This document shows, in pieces, positions 8,756 to 16,003 of a stretch of DNA of 38,574 bases. The notes beneath the pieces are model-generated. The model was given only the letters and a program-made list of their open reading frames with translations, was not told the origin of the DNA and searched no databases. Source of the stretch: Synergistes sp. (GTDB lineage: Bacteria; Synergistota; Synergistia; Synergistales; Synergistaceae); assembly GCA_030531745.1 (NCBI GenBank), contig JAUNMU010000003.1, forward strand, positions 1 to 38,574, given 5' to 3'. The position numbers and the translations under genes are program-made. Within the stretch, counting starts at the first letter, position 1; each line of letters begins with the position of its first letter.

Positions 8756-10233
8756 TTCCTGCAACCTCGCGTTTTTCGCAAAACTTCTATTCTGTGTTCA
8801 ACCTGCTGCAATGTTCCCTGACATTCAAGACGATATTTTGTCCATGAAATATCGTCTCTGCCATGGATAAAGATTTTGATCTCAAATTCATCTTCCCATG
8901 CAGAAAGAAAAGTTTCATTTATAAACCCGGCCACATCGCTGTGACATTCAACAAGCAGAGCATCTGAATTTGACGAAAGGACAATTTTCCTGATGAAGCG
9001 CTTAACGTGCATTGCAACGCTTTCTTCACGCGGCACTACTCCCAAACCGCCGCAGAACGGACATCCACGCGCAATGGCGCTTCTTATGTCAGTCCTTGCT
9101 CTTTTGCGCGTTATTTCAACAAGGCCAAGACCTGTAACGCCGTAGACCCGTGCCTTACATCTGTCTGTTCTGAAAAGTGCCTGAAGCTCTCTCACCAAAG
9201 TATCATTGTCATTTTTATTTTCCATATCAATAAAATCAACTACGACTATACCGCCGACAGCACGGAGACGCAGCTGTCTTGCTACTTCAACGGCAGCTTC
9301 AAGATTTGTTTTCAGCACCGTATCGTTCAAATTTTTTGAACCGACAAATTTCCCGGTATTCACATCAATTACAGTCAATGCCTCTGTCTGGTCAATTACA
9401 AGGTACGCACCCGATGAAAGCCACACCTTGCGCTCGGTGAGTTCGGCGATCTGGCTCTCAAGTCCGTAAACGTCAAAGAGCGGCAGTTTGCCGCAGAATA
9501 GATTTACTTCTATGTCTTTTCCCGGGAAAAACCGACGCACACACGCCTCAATATTCTCCTTGTCATCTGCGCTGTCTATAACGATCTCATCTATTTCATC
9601 GGTGAGTTCATCTCTCAGGACACGCTCTGTAACACCTATCTCTCTGTAGATAAGGCACGGCGCACTGTTATGCTCTGTGTCGTAAAGTATCGTATTCCAC
9701 TTATCAAGCAACTCATTAACATCGCTTCGCAATTCTTCCTCGTCGCAATGCTCCGCAACTGTTCTTATTATGATTCCAAATCCTTCAGGTCTTATTTCAC
9801 GCGCAATTTTACGCAGACGCGCTCTTTCTTCGTCATTTTCAATACGCTTTGAGACACCTGCTTCATGCCCATGCGGAATAAGCACCATATAGCGTCCGGC
9901 AAGAGATATGCGCGGTGATACACGAGCGCCCTTGCCTTTGCGCGCACTTTTTACGACCTGCACAAGCATCTCCATGCCCTGCCTGACTTCCATATCTTTT
10001 ACGTCATTGAGGTACAGGAAGCCGTTTCTGCCATCACCCAAATTAAGGAAAGCGGAATTCATGCCTTTCAATACGCTGTCAACTCGTGCTTTATATATTT
10101 CACCTGTTCTTTGATGTTCTATCATTCTTTCAACGAAAAATTCGTAAAGCTTTCCTTTTTCGTCAATAATAGCTATTCTTATCTCTTCGGGGTCAATAAG
10201 GTTAGCTATTATTTTTTTTGACTTGTTTAGCAT
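8746..10233 (-). CDS. rng: Ribonuclease G (RNase E/G family)
   Basis: 495 residues. A single-strand endoribonuclease acting in rRNA 5' processing and mRNA decay. The order is an S1 RNA-binding domain (residues about 30-110, including YKARVDSVLKGMNSAFLNLG), then the DNase I-like catalytic domain with the metal-binding aspartates in LTVIDVNTGKFVG and VVDFIDME, then the zinc-link CPFCGG that joins subunits. There is no long unstructured tail, so it is RNase G-type rather than RNase E. I chose ATG 10233 because AGAGGTGGG lies 6 bases upstream. An in-frame upstream start (10287) would add 18 poorly conserved residues and run into the upstream gene. It sits directly after the radical-SAM/DUF2344 pair. 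Confidence 0.94.
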   Translation of the reverse strand: MLNKSKKIIANLIDPEEIRIAIIDEKGKLYEFFVERMIEHQRTGEIYKARVDSVLKGMNSAFLNLGDGRNGFLYLNDVKDMEVRQGMEMLVQVVKSARKGKGARVSPRISLAGRYMVLIPHGHEAGVSKRIENDEERARLRKIAREIRPEGFGIIIRTVAEHCDEEELRSDVNELLDKWNTILYDTEHNSAPCLIYREIGVTERVLRDELTDEIDEIVIDSADDKENIEACVRRFFPGKDIEVNLFCGKLPLFDVYGLESQIAELTERKVWLSSGAYLVIDQTEALTVIDVNTGKFVGSKNLNDTVLKTNLEAAVEVARQLRLRAVGGIVVVDFIDMENKNDNDTLVRELQALFRTDRCKARVYGVTGLGLVEITRKRARTDIRSAIARGCPFCGGLGVVPREESVAMHVKRFIRKIVLSSNSDALLVECHSDVAGFINETFLSAWEDEFEIKIFIHGRDDISWTKYRLECQGTLQQVEHRIEVLRKTRGCRNCI

Positions 10234-10247
10234 GCAATACCCACCTC

Positions 10248-10853
10248 TTAAACCAACGGCTCTACAGATGAAGTTTCGGTGTTCCAACGACCTGCCGCAA
10301 GGCGTGTCATATTGACATCACTCCACCCGCGGATGACATCTTTTGCTATAAGTGCCTTGACAAGCGTTGCCGCTCCGCAGTGTTCAAGATCCCCCACTGC
10401 AATTTTCAATTTTCCATTTTCAAACGAAGATGAATAAAACGCATTATATTTTTTAGCTTCGTCCGCGGCAAATTTTTCTGCATTAGCGTCAAGGATAATA
10501 CCGGAGCCCTCTATTTCGTAAAGTGCTGCATTCACCGACTTTGCCAATACTCTGTCATCGTATATCACTTTGAATTTAAGTATTTTAAGGCCTGCGGGAA
10601 GTTTTTCGTTCCAATCGCTTATCAGACCATCATGCAATTCATTCAGCCAAAAATCAGCCGGCTCCGCAAGTCCCGTGACCCCTATCGCAAGCGGCGGAGC
10701 AAGGCTTATGCGCGGATGCGGAGAAAATCCCTGCGTAAATTCCTGACTGATGCCTGCTCTCCTTGCCGCACGCGAAAATATCACAGGCAGATCCATGTGA
10801 TTTACAAATGTAATAAGTCCTTTTTTTTCATATAAGACTCTAATTCTTGCCAT
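10248..10853 (-). CDS. DUF2344 protein (TIGR03936, radical-SAM-linked protein)
   Basis: 201 residues from ATG 10853 (AAGG 8 bases upstream). An in-frame TTG at 10868 is a less likely start. The N-terminal block (GLITFVNHMDLPVIFSRAAR, then GFSPHPRISLAPPLAIGV) matches the DUF2344 consensus: a conserved H-x-D, a run of basic residues and a G-F-x-P-H-P motif. The family is defined by being encoded next to, or fused with, the radical-SAM protein whose gene overlaps it here by 14 bases. No biochemical role is established to my knowledge. The H-D and GFxPHP motifs suggest a metal- or nucleic-acid-binding surface, and position before rng hints at an RNA-related task. Both points are inference. Confidence 0.88.
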   Translation of the reverse strand: MARIRVLYEKKGLITFVNHMDLPVIFSRAARRAGISQEFTQGFSPHPRISLAPPLAIGVTGLAEPADFWLNELHDGLISDWNEKLPAGLKILKFKVIYDDRVLAKSVNAALYEIEGSGIILDANAEKFAADEAKKYNAFYSSSFENGKLKIAVGDLEHCGAATLVKALIAKDVIRGWSDVNMTRLAAGRWNTETSSVEPLV

Positions 10854-12627
10854 TAAAACAACCTTCAACTTTCGTCTTTCCCTGCCATCCGCAGCCGTTG
10901 CAGCCTTCGCGGCAGTCTTTTGTGGTTTCGCCGATCATTGCTTTTTCACGTTCACGAATAAGATATTCGCGCGAAACGCCGGTGTCTATTATATCCCACG
11001 GCAACACTTCCGATAAATCTCTTGCACCGGTATAGCACGATGCGTCTATTTCCAGATCTCTGAATACATCAGACCATCTGCCAAAATCAAAATGTTCCGT
11101 CCAACCGTCAAAACGTGCGCCGCGTCTCCATGCCTCTTCAATGGCATCGGCAAGCTTTGAGTCTCCGCGTGCAAATACACCCTCAAGAAATGTCTGTTCC
11201 GGTTCATGATATGACAATGAAATTTTTTTGTTTCTTACCGAATGTTTTAAGCGGCTTCCGCGTTCGCGCAATTCTTCAACAGATGCCTGTGCCTCCCACT
11301 GGAAAGGAGTATGCGCCTTGGGAACAAAACCTGCGACCGAAGCATTCACATCGCCGCGTTTTTTATATTTTTTAGCGATTGACACTGCTCTTTTGCATAT
11401 ATCCTGTATTCCGTTCAAATCATCTTCCGTCTCGGTCGGCAATCCCATCATAAAATAAAGTTTTACCCTGTCCCAGCCGTGTGCAAATGTTGCCTCCAAT
11501 GCCGCATTTATATCATCGTCCGTAACACCCTTGTTTATCACATCGCGCAATCTCTGCGTTCCTGCTTCCGGAGCAAATGTAAGACCGCCCTTTCTCATCT
11601 GTTCAAGACCGGCTGCAAGTGATACCGAAAACGCATCAACTCTCAGACTTGGCAGAGAAAGTTTTATCCTGTTGTCCGCAAGCGCACAGGCAAATTTTTC
11701 CATAGCCTCCGGCAATCCGCTCCAATCGCATGTAGCAAGAGACAACAGTCCTACTTCTTCCCAACCTGTCTTTTCAAGCAAAGTCTCAGTCTGTGTGTAC
11801 AGAGATCCGGCGCTTCTTTCACGAAGCGGCCTGTCTATCATTCCGGCCTGACAGAAACGACAGCCGCGCGTGCAGCCTTTGAATGCTTGAACTGTTACAC
11901 GGTCATGAACAATACCCGTATTAGGCACGATCATTGACGTATGGAAAAACTGTTCATCAAGGTTTTCCGCAATTTGACGCCGAATTTTTCCTGTTCCGTT
12001 GTAAAACATAGGGACATACACGCCGTCAAGTTTGCTCAATGCAGATAATTTTTCGTCTCTCTTTGCGTGTTTTGTCTCATGCAGAACTTTCAACACTCTT
12101 GGGATAAGGATCTCACCGTCTCCGACCATGAAAGCATCTATGAACGGCGATAACGGCTCAGGCGCAACCGCACCGATGCCGCCCGCAAGTATCAAAGGAG
12201 AGTCTTCGTCCCTGTCTTTTGACCTGAATGGTATTCCGGCAAGATCAAGAATTGTAAGAATGTTTGTATATGACAGCTCATATTGAAGTGTAAAACCAAG
12301 TGCATCAAAATCTTTCAGCGGCCTTTTGCTTTCCAATGCCCAAATGGGAGTTCCGCTCATACGCATCGCCGCTTCCATATCCGGCCACGGCGTGTAGACC
12401 CTCTCGGCATCGGCGTACTCTATGCTCTTGGTTAGTGCATAGAGTATCTGGAACCCAAGATAGCTCATACCGACTTCGTACAAATCGGGGAAAGCATAAC
12501 AGAGGCGGACAATGTCTCTTCCTTCCTTTACCGGCCCACTTCCCCATTCGCCTCCAATATATCGCGATGGACGCTTCACGGAAGAAAGAAGAGGACGAAG
12601 TCTTTCTTCGGCTATAATTCCCTGCAT
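10840..12627 (-). CDS. Radical-SAM protein of the TIGR03960 family, B12-binding-like N-terminus
   Basis: 595 residues from ATG 12627, which has AGGGGGGAA 6 bases upstream. An in-frame extension to 12669 lacks such a site. Residues about 45-200 (CYAFPDLYEVGMSYLG onward) resemble the cobalamin-binding-like domain that precedes many radical-SAM cores. The core carries the canonical CxxxCxxC cluster ligand (GCTRGCRFCQAG) near residue 256, and a TIM-barrel follows. The C-terminal tail has further cysteines spaced CREGCNGCG plus one more, possibly a second metal site. The family is widespread in anaerobes, is paired with DUF2344, and has no assigned reaction. The neighbourhood of rng and tRNA/rRNA methyltransferases is compatible with RNA modification, which is inference. 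Confidence 0.9.
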   Translation of the reverse strand: MQGIIAEERLRPLLSSVKRPSRYIGGEWGSGPVKEGRDIVRLCYAFPDLYEVGMSYLGFQILYALTKSIEYADAERVYTPWPDMEAAMRMSGTPIWALESKRPLKDFDALGFTLQYELSYTNILTILDLAGIPFRSKDRDEDSPLILAGGIGAVAPEPLSPFIDAFMVGDGEILIPRVLKVLHETKHAKRDEKLSALSKLDGVYVPMFYNGTGKIRRQIAENLDEQFFHTSMIVPNTGIVHDRVTVQAFKGCTRGCRFCQAGMIDRPLRERSAGSLYTQTETLLEKTGWEEVGLLSLATCDWSGLPEAMEKFACALADNRIKLSLPSLRVDAFSVSLAAGLEQMRKGGLTFAPEAGTQRLRDVINKGVTDDDINAALEATFAHGWDRVKLYFMMGLPTETEDDLNGIQDICKRAVSIAKKYKKRGDVNASVAGFVPKAHTPFQWEAQASVEELRERGSRLKHSVRNKKISLSYHEPEQTFLEGVFARGDSKLADAIEEAWRRGARFDGWTEHFDFGRWSDVFRDLEIDASCYTGARDLSEVLPWDIIDTGVSREYLIREREKAMIGETTKDCREGCNGCGWQGKTKVEGCFNGKN

Positions 12628-12695
12628 AAAATGTTCCCCCCTAAAAGAACCACCGATTATGTGCACCATCAGGTGAACAAAGTAAGCGAATCACA

Positions 12696-12718
12696 CGATT
12701 TGCAAAATCGGCAAATCG
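12696..12718. other. Perfect 8-bp inverted repeat between rodA and the radical-SAM gene
   Basis: Arms CGATTTGC (12696-12703) and GCAAATCG (12711-12718) flank a 7-base loop. It lies in the 210-base gap upstream of the radical-SAM gene. No U-run follows on the minus strand, so it is not a standard terminator. An operator or mRNA hairpin is possible. Confidence 0.4.
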
Positions 12719-12755
12719 GTTCCCTGCTTATAATCAGCGGAAGACGCTTTTGCGT

Positions 12756-12790
12756 TTATCTGCCAAAAACGAATTAATCAGTGGTTCCCC
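12756..12790 (-). repeat. 35-bp dispersed repeat, copy A (downstream of rodA)
   Basis: Matches 29396-29430 at about 28 of 35 positions, in the same orientation (shared cores TTATCTGCC, AAACG, ATCAG, GGTTCC). Both copies lie just 3' of a minus-strand gene: rodA here, mutS2 there. The rest of this 210-base gap also holds the hairpin at 12696-12718, a tandem duplication of CGGCGCACA at 12804-12821, and a very short stem with four Us (12792-12807) that could be a weak terminator for rodA. Confidence 0.55.
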
Positions 12791-12837
12791 TAAAAGCCGA
12801 TAACGGCGCACACGGCGCACATTACACACTACAGAAG

Positions 12838-14013
12838 CTAAAATTTTGACTTTTGTGATACTATATTCACACTCTGTACCAGTGCAAGACCAAGCGATAC
12901 GACAATCAACGAACTGCCGCCATAGCTGAACAGCGGCAGAGGAATCCCCGTTACCGGCGCAAGTCCCATGCTCATAGCCACACTTTCCATAACCTGAAAC
13001 CAAAGCCATGCGGCAATCGCCACGCAAAGCAGCCTCGCCGAGGCATCTTTTGTATGTTCGCCTACGTTCAATATACGGTATATCAATATCCCGAACAACA
13101 GCAACACCGCCACGCAGCCGATAAAACCAAATTCCTCGGCAAAGACGCTGAATATAAAATCTGTATGAGGTTCGGGCAAAAAATGAAGTTTTCCCTGAGT
13201 TCCCTGAAGAAATCCTTTGCCCAGTAATCCTCCGGAGCCGACAGCTATACGCGACTGTATGACATTGTATCCGGCCCCCTGAGGGTCAACAGAGGGATCT
13301 ATAAACACCATCATGCGCATTCTCTGATACGGTTTCATGGCAAACCACAGCAACGGCAATAAAGCAGCTGCTACCCCAATAAGCCCAAACAGAAGTTTTT
13401 TGGGGGCTCCGGCTGCTATAAAGACCGCAAAAAACATAACGGCATAGACAAGAGAACTTCCGAGATCCGGCTGCAGCATGATCGGCAGTATCGCAAGACC
13501 GGCAACACAGAAAGAAAACAACACCCCTTTCAAGGTATCCAACGGGAAAAGAGTGCAAAACTTAGCCAATGCGAGCGCAAAAATAACCTTGCCAAGTTCA
13601 GACGGCTGAAAACGTAAAATCCCCAAATCAAACCACCGCTGCGCTCCCTTCGCGCTGTGCCCCGCCAAAAGCAACAACACAAAGACGATCACCATACCAA
13701 CAAACAGAAACGCGGAAACGCTCATTATGTTTCGGTAGTCCGTCTTGATCACCGCTATATATATTACCGCACTGCCTATTCCCCACACGGCCTGTCTCGC
13801 AAGAGATCCCGAAACAGCCATGTCCCCCGGCGCATAAAACGATATGCTCGCGCTGTGAATCACAGCAAGACCAAACAGAAAAAGTATTGCCGCAGCAAAT
13901 AGCATTACGCAGTCGGTATAACTTCTGATGTCTCTCCAACTCGTACCGTCCGTAAATGCTTCACGACCGTTTGAGATCTGCTGTTCTCCGCCCTTAAGGC
14001 CATTTTCCGCCAT
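12838..14013 (-). CDS. rodA: Rod-shape peptidoglycan polymerase RodA (SEDS family)
   Basis: 391 residues from ATG 14013. A TTG one codon earlier would add one residue. RodA is the membrane glycosyltransferase that polymerises lipid II for side-wall growth, working with PBP2. About ten transmembrane helices are visible, and the SEDS signature is present in the segments AKGAQRWFDLGILRFQPSELGK and GLAPVTGIPLPLFSYGGSS. The nearby mrdA and mreBCD argue for RodA rather than FtsW. A modest ribosome site lies inside the end of minE, whose stop is 9 bases away, so rodA is likely co-transcribed with minCDE. A 210-base gap follows downstream. Confidence 0.9.
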   Translation of the reverse strand: MAENGLKGGEQQISNGREAFTDGTSWRDIRSYTDCVMLFAAAILFLFGLAVIHSASISFYAPGDMAVSGSLARQAVWGIGSAVIYIAVIKTDYRNIMSVSAFLFVGMVIVFVLLLLAGHSAKGAQRWFDLGILRFQPSELGKVIFALALAKFCTLFPLDTLKGVLFSFCVAGLAILPIMLQPDLGSSLVYAVMFFAVFIAAGAPKKLLFGLIGVAAALLPLLWFAMKPYQRMRMMVFIDPSVDPQGAGYNVIQSRIAVGSGGLLGKGFLQGTQGKLHFLPEPHTDFIFSVFAEEFGFIGCVAVLLLFGILIYRILNVGEHTKDASARLLCVAIAAWLWFQVMESVAMSMGLAPVTGIPLPLFSYGGSSLIVVSLGLALVQSVNIVSQKSKF

Positions 14014-14022
14014 CAATGTTAC

Positions 14023-14304
14023 TTACTTACCTCTTGTTCTTGCGCCGCGCTTCATATTTTTTATCGGTATTGAAGCCAAAAGCGCAACGGAGTGATCTTC
14101 TCTGCTGAAATCAAGATCTATACCGTTTTCATCAACATCAAGATATTTTTTTATCGTTTCAATAAGATCAACGCGCAGCGCGGCAAGCATTTCGGGAGAA
14201 ATGTCTGCCCTGTCGTGAATCAGGACAAGCTGCAAACGCTCCTTTGCCACATTACCGCTTTTCTGATTCCCGAAAATTCCGAAGATGCCATCTAATATCC
14301 CCAT
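14023..14304 (-). CDS. minE: Cell division topological specificity factor MinE
   Basis: 93 residues, standard length. MinE releases MinD from the membrane by stimulating its ATPase, driving pole-to-pole oscillation that confines division to mid-cell. The N-terminal amphipathic membrane anchor (GILDGIFGIFG) is followed by the MinD-contact region (VAKERLQLVLIHDRADISP) and the dimerisation domain. The gene starts 10 bases after the minD stop. Having MinE rather than DivIVA is typical of diderm bacteria. Confidence 0.94.
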   Translation of the reverse strand: MGILDGIFGIFGNQKSGNVAKERLQLVLIHDRADISPEMLAALRVDLIETIKKYLDVDENGIDLDFSREDHSVALLASIPIKNMKRGARTRGK

Positions 14305-14314
14305 GATACGCTAC

Positions 14315-15115
14315 CTATTTTCCCGAAAATATACGGCGCAGAGCGGCAAAAAAGCCGCCATTGTCGCTGAAGAGGTCAATAAAAGGCACTTCCTCGCCGC
14401 AAAGTCGCTTTGCAATATTCTTAAACGCAGTCCCTGCCCTTGAATCGGAGCCAAACGCCAGCGGCTCCCCCTTGTTTGCGGATGTTACAATGGACTCATC
14501 GTCGGGAACTATACCAATAAGTTCAACGGAGAGTATATCAAGCACGTCCTGCACTCCGAGCATTTCGCCGCGTTTTACCATTTCCGGACGTATTCTGTTT
14601 ATAACGAGATTGATAGGAGCTTTGCCCATTGACTCAAGCAAGCCTATTATCCTGTCCGCATCACGCACGGCAGAAACCTCAGGCGTTGTAACAACAAGAG
14701 CCTCGTCTGCTCCGGACGCCGCATTTTTGAAGCCTGCCTCTATTCCGGCTGGACTGTCAATCAGGATAAAGTCAAAGTCATTCTCAAGTTCTGCGCATAC
14801 CGCCTCCATTTGTTCTGCTGTTACAGCATCCTTTGTACGCGATTGAGCCGTTGGAATCATATAAAGGTTGTCAAGTCTCTTATCCCTGATAAGAGCCTGA
14901 TTGACGCGGCATGTACCCTCAATAACGTCTATGAGATTATAGACGATTCTGTTTTCAAGCCCCATTATTACGTCAAGATTTCTCAGCCCAACATCTCCGT
15001 CAATCGCTACGACCCTGTAACCTGCGGAAGCAAGAGACGCCGCTATATTTGCCGTGGCTGTTGTTTTCCCGACTCCGCCTTTTCCGGATGTTATAACTAT
15101 TTTTCTGCAAGCCAA
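14315..15115 (-). CDS. minD: Septum site-determining ATPase MinD
   Basis: 266 residues. A membrane-cycling ParA/MinD-family ATPase that carries MinC to the poles. The deviant Walker A GKGGVGKTT has its signature lysine at residue 12 and the P-loop lysine at 17. A C-terminal amphipathic membrane-targeting helix (FFAALRRIFSGK) is present. The start is TTG 15115, the only start giving the conserved RKIVITSGKGG N-terminus, and it is preceded by AGGAGGGG at 5 bases. The 85-base gap to minC contains no clear promoter. Confidence 0.96.
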   Translation of the reverse strand: MACRKIVITSGKGGVGKTTATANIAASLASAGYRVVAIDGDVGLRNLDVIMGLENRIVYNLIDVIEGTCRVNQALIRDKRLDNLYMIPTAQSRTKDAVTAEQMEAVCAELENDFDFILIDSPAGIEAGFKNAASGADEALVVTTPEVSAVRDADRIIGLLESMGKAPINLVINRIRPEMVKRGEMLGVQDVLDILSVELIGIVPDDESIVTSANKGEPLAFGSDSRAGTAFKNIAKRLCGEEVPFIDLFSDNGGFFAALRRIFSGK

Positions 15116-15200
15116 AAGAACCCCTCCTATTATTGTTTATAAAAGTATCTGCGCTGTATAGTACCTAACACATCTGCTTTATTAACACACATACGCGCAC

Positions 15201-15896
15201 TTATAACAAATCAGGCCACGAACAAACCTGTACTTTGTTATCTTCTATCTTAAGTGAAACTGCCTTACGCCAAAACGGCGACGAATCTTCCAACATACTC
15301 ACCTTTGTGCCTATGCGCACCTGTCCTGCTTCAAGAGATCTTGTTATTACAACCTTATTGCAATCCCCTTCGCACCCCGCGTGGACAACGCCGCAGAGTC
15401 TTCCGAGTACCGTCACGTTTCCGCTTGCAATTATCTCAGATCCTGTATTTACATTTCCCAAGACGATTACATCGCACGAGTGTTTTATGCTTTGACCGCT
15501 CCTCAGATTTCCGAAATATACATAACCGGTCCTTGCGGAACAGACTGCACTTTGATCATTCGCCTCATGCGCATCCGAAGCGGAAACATCGTTTTTTCGT
15601 TCCTCCGCATTCGTCTTAAGACCAATGCTCTCAAAGAAAGAACGTGTCTTGTCGTTTGATGTGATCCAACACTTAACGACACACTCCGACGGAGTTATGA
15701 AGTTCTCATGTATTTTCGCAAGCAAATCAAACGAGACCGGCCTTGACTGTAAATCAATCTCTACATTACAGTCTTTGAATATATTACTGCCGGAAGAAAG
15801 AAGCGATGAAAAACCATCAACAGCCTCTTTGTCGCTCATTTCCTCAGGTACGGTGCAGTGAAGCACTCCCCCCTGCTTTCCCTTGAGCTGTATCAT
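15201..15896 (-). CDS. minC: Septum site-determining protein MinC
   Basis: 231 residues. MinC inhibits FtsZ polymerisation away from mid-cell. The C-terminal domain (residues about 120-225) shows the right-handed beta-helix repeats of MinC: GYVYFGNLRSGQSI, VIVLGNVNTGSEI, VTVLGRLCGVVHAG. These bind MinD and septal components. The N-terminal FtsZ-binding domain is more diverged, as is usual, and a low-complexity linker separates the two. The start is ATG with AAGGGGA upstream. It begins a minC-minD-minE-rodA set 107 bases after mrdA. Confidence 0.92.
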   Translation of the reverse strand: MIQLKGKQGGVLHCTVPEEMSDKEAVDGFSSLLSSGSNIFKDCNVEIDLQSRPVSFDLLAKIHENFITPSECVVKCWITSNDKTRSFFESIGLKTNAEERKNDVSASDAHEANDQSAVCSARTGYVYFGNLRSGQSIKHSCDVIVLGNVNTGSEIIASGNVTVLGRLCGVVHAGCEGDCNKVVITRSLEAGQVRIGTKVSMLEDSSPFWRKAVSLKIEDNKVQVCSWPDLL

Positions 15897-15968
15897 ATCA
15901 CATTCCCCTTTGCTTTACATAAGGTCACCAATGAAAATCCAAAATTTCCCATGTCACCCAACGGAACT

Positions 15969-15977
15969 ATTTTACCA
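15969..15977 (-). promoter_or_regulatory. Possible extended -10 promoter for minC
   Basis: The mrdA-minC gap carries TGGTAAAAT on the minus strand, matching the extended -10 form TGnTAnnnT. No good -35 box is seen. It is the only promoter-like signal in the 107-base gap and is weakly supported. Confidence 0.25.
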
Positions 15978-16003
15978 ACATTTACAAAGATATTCATAGT
16001 ATC

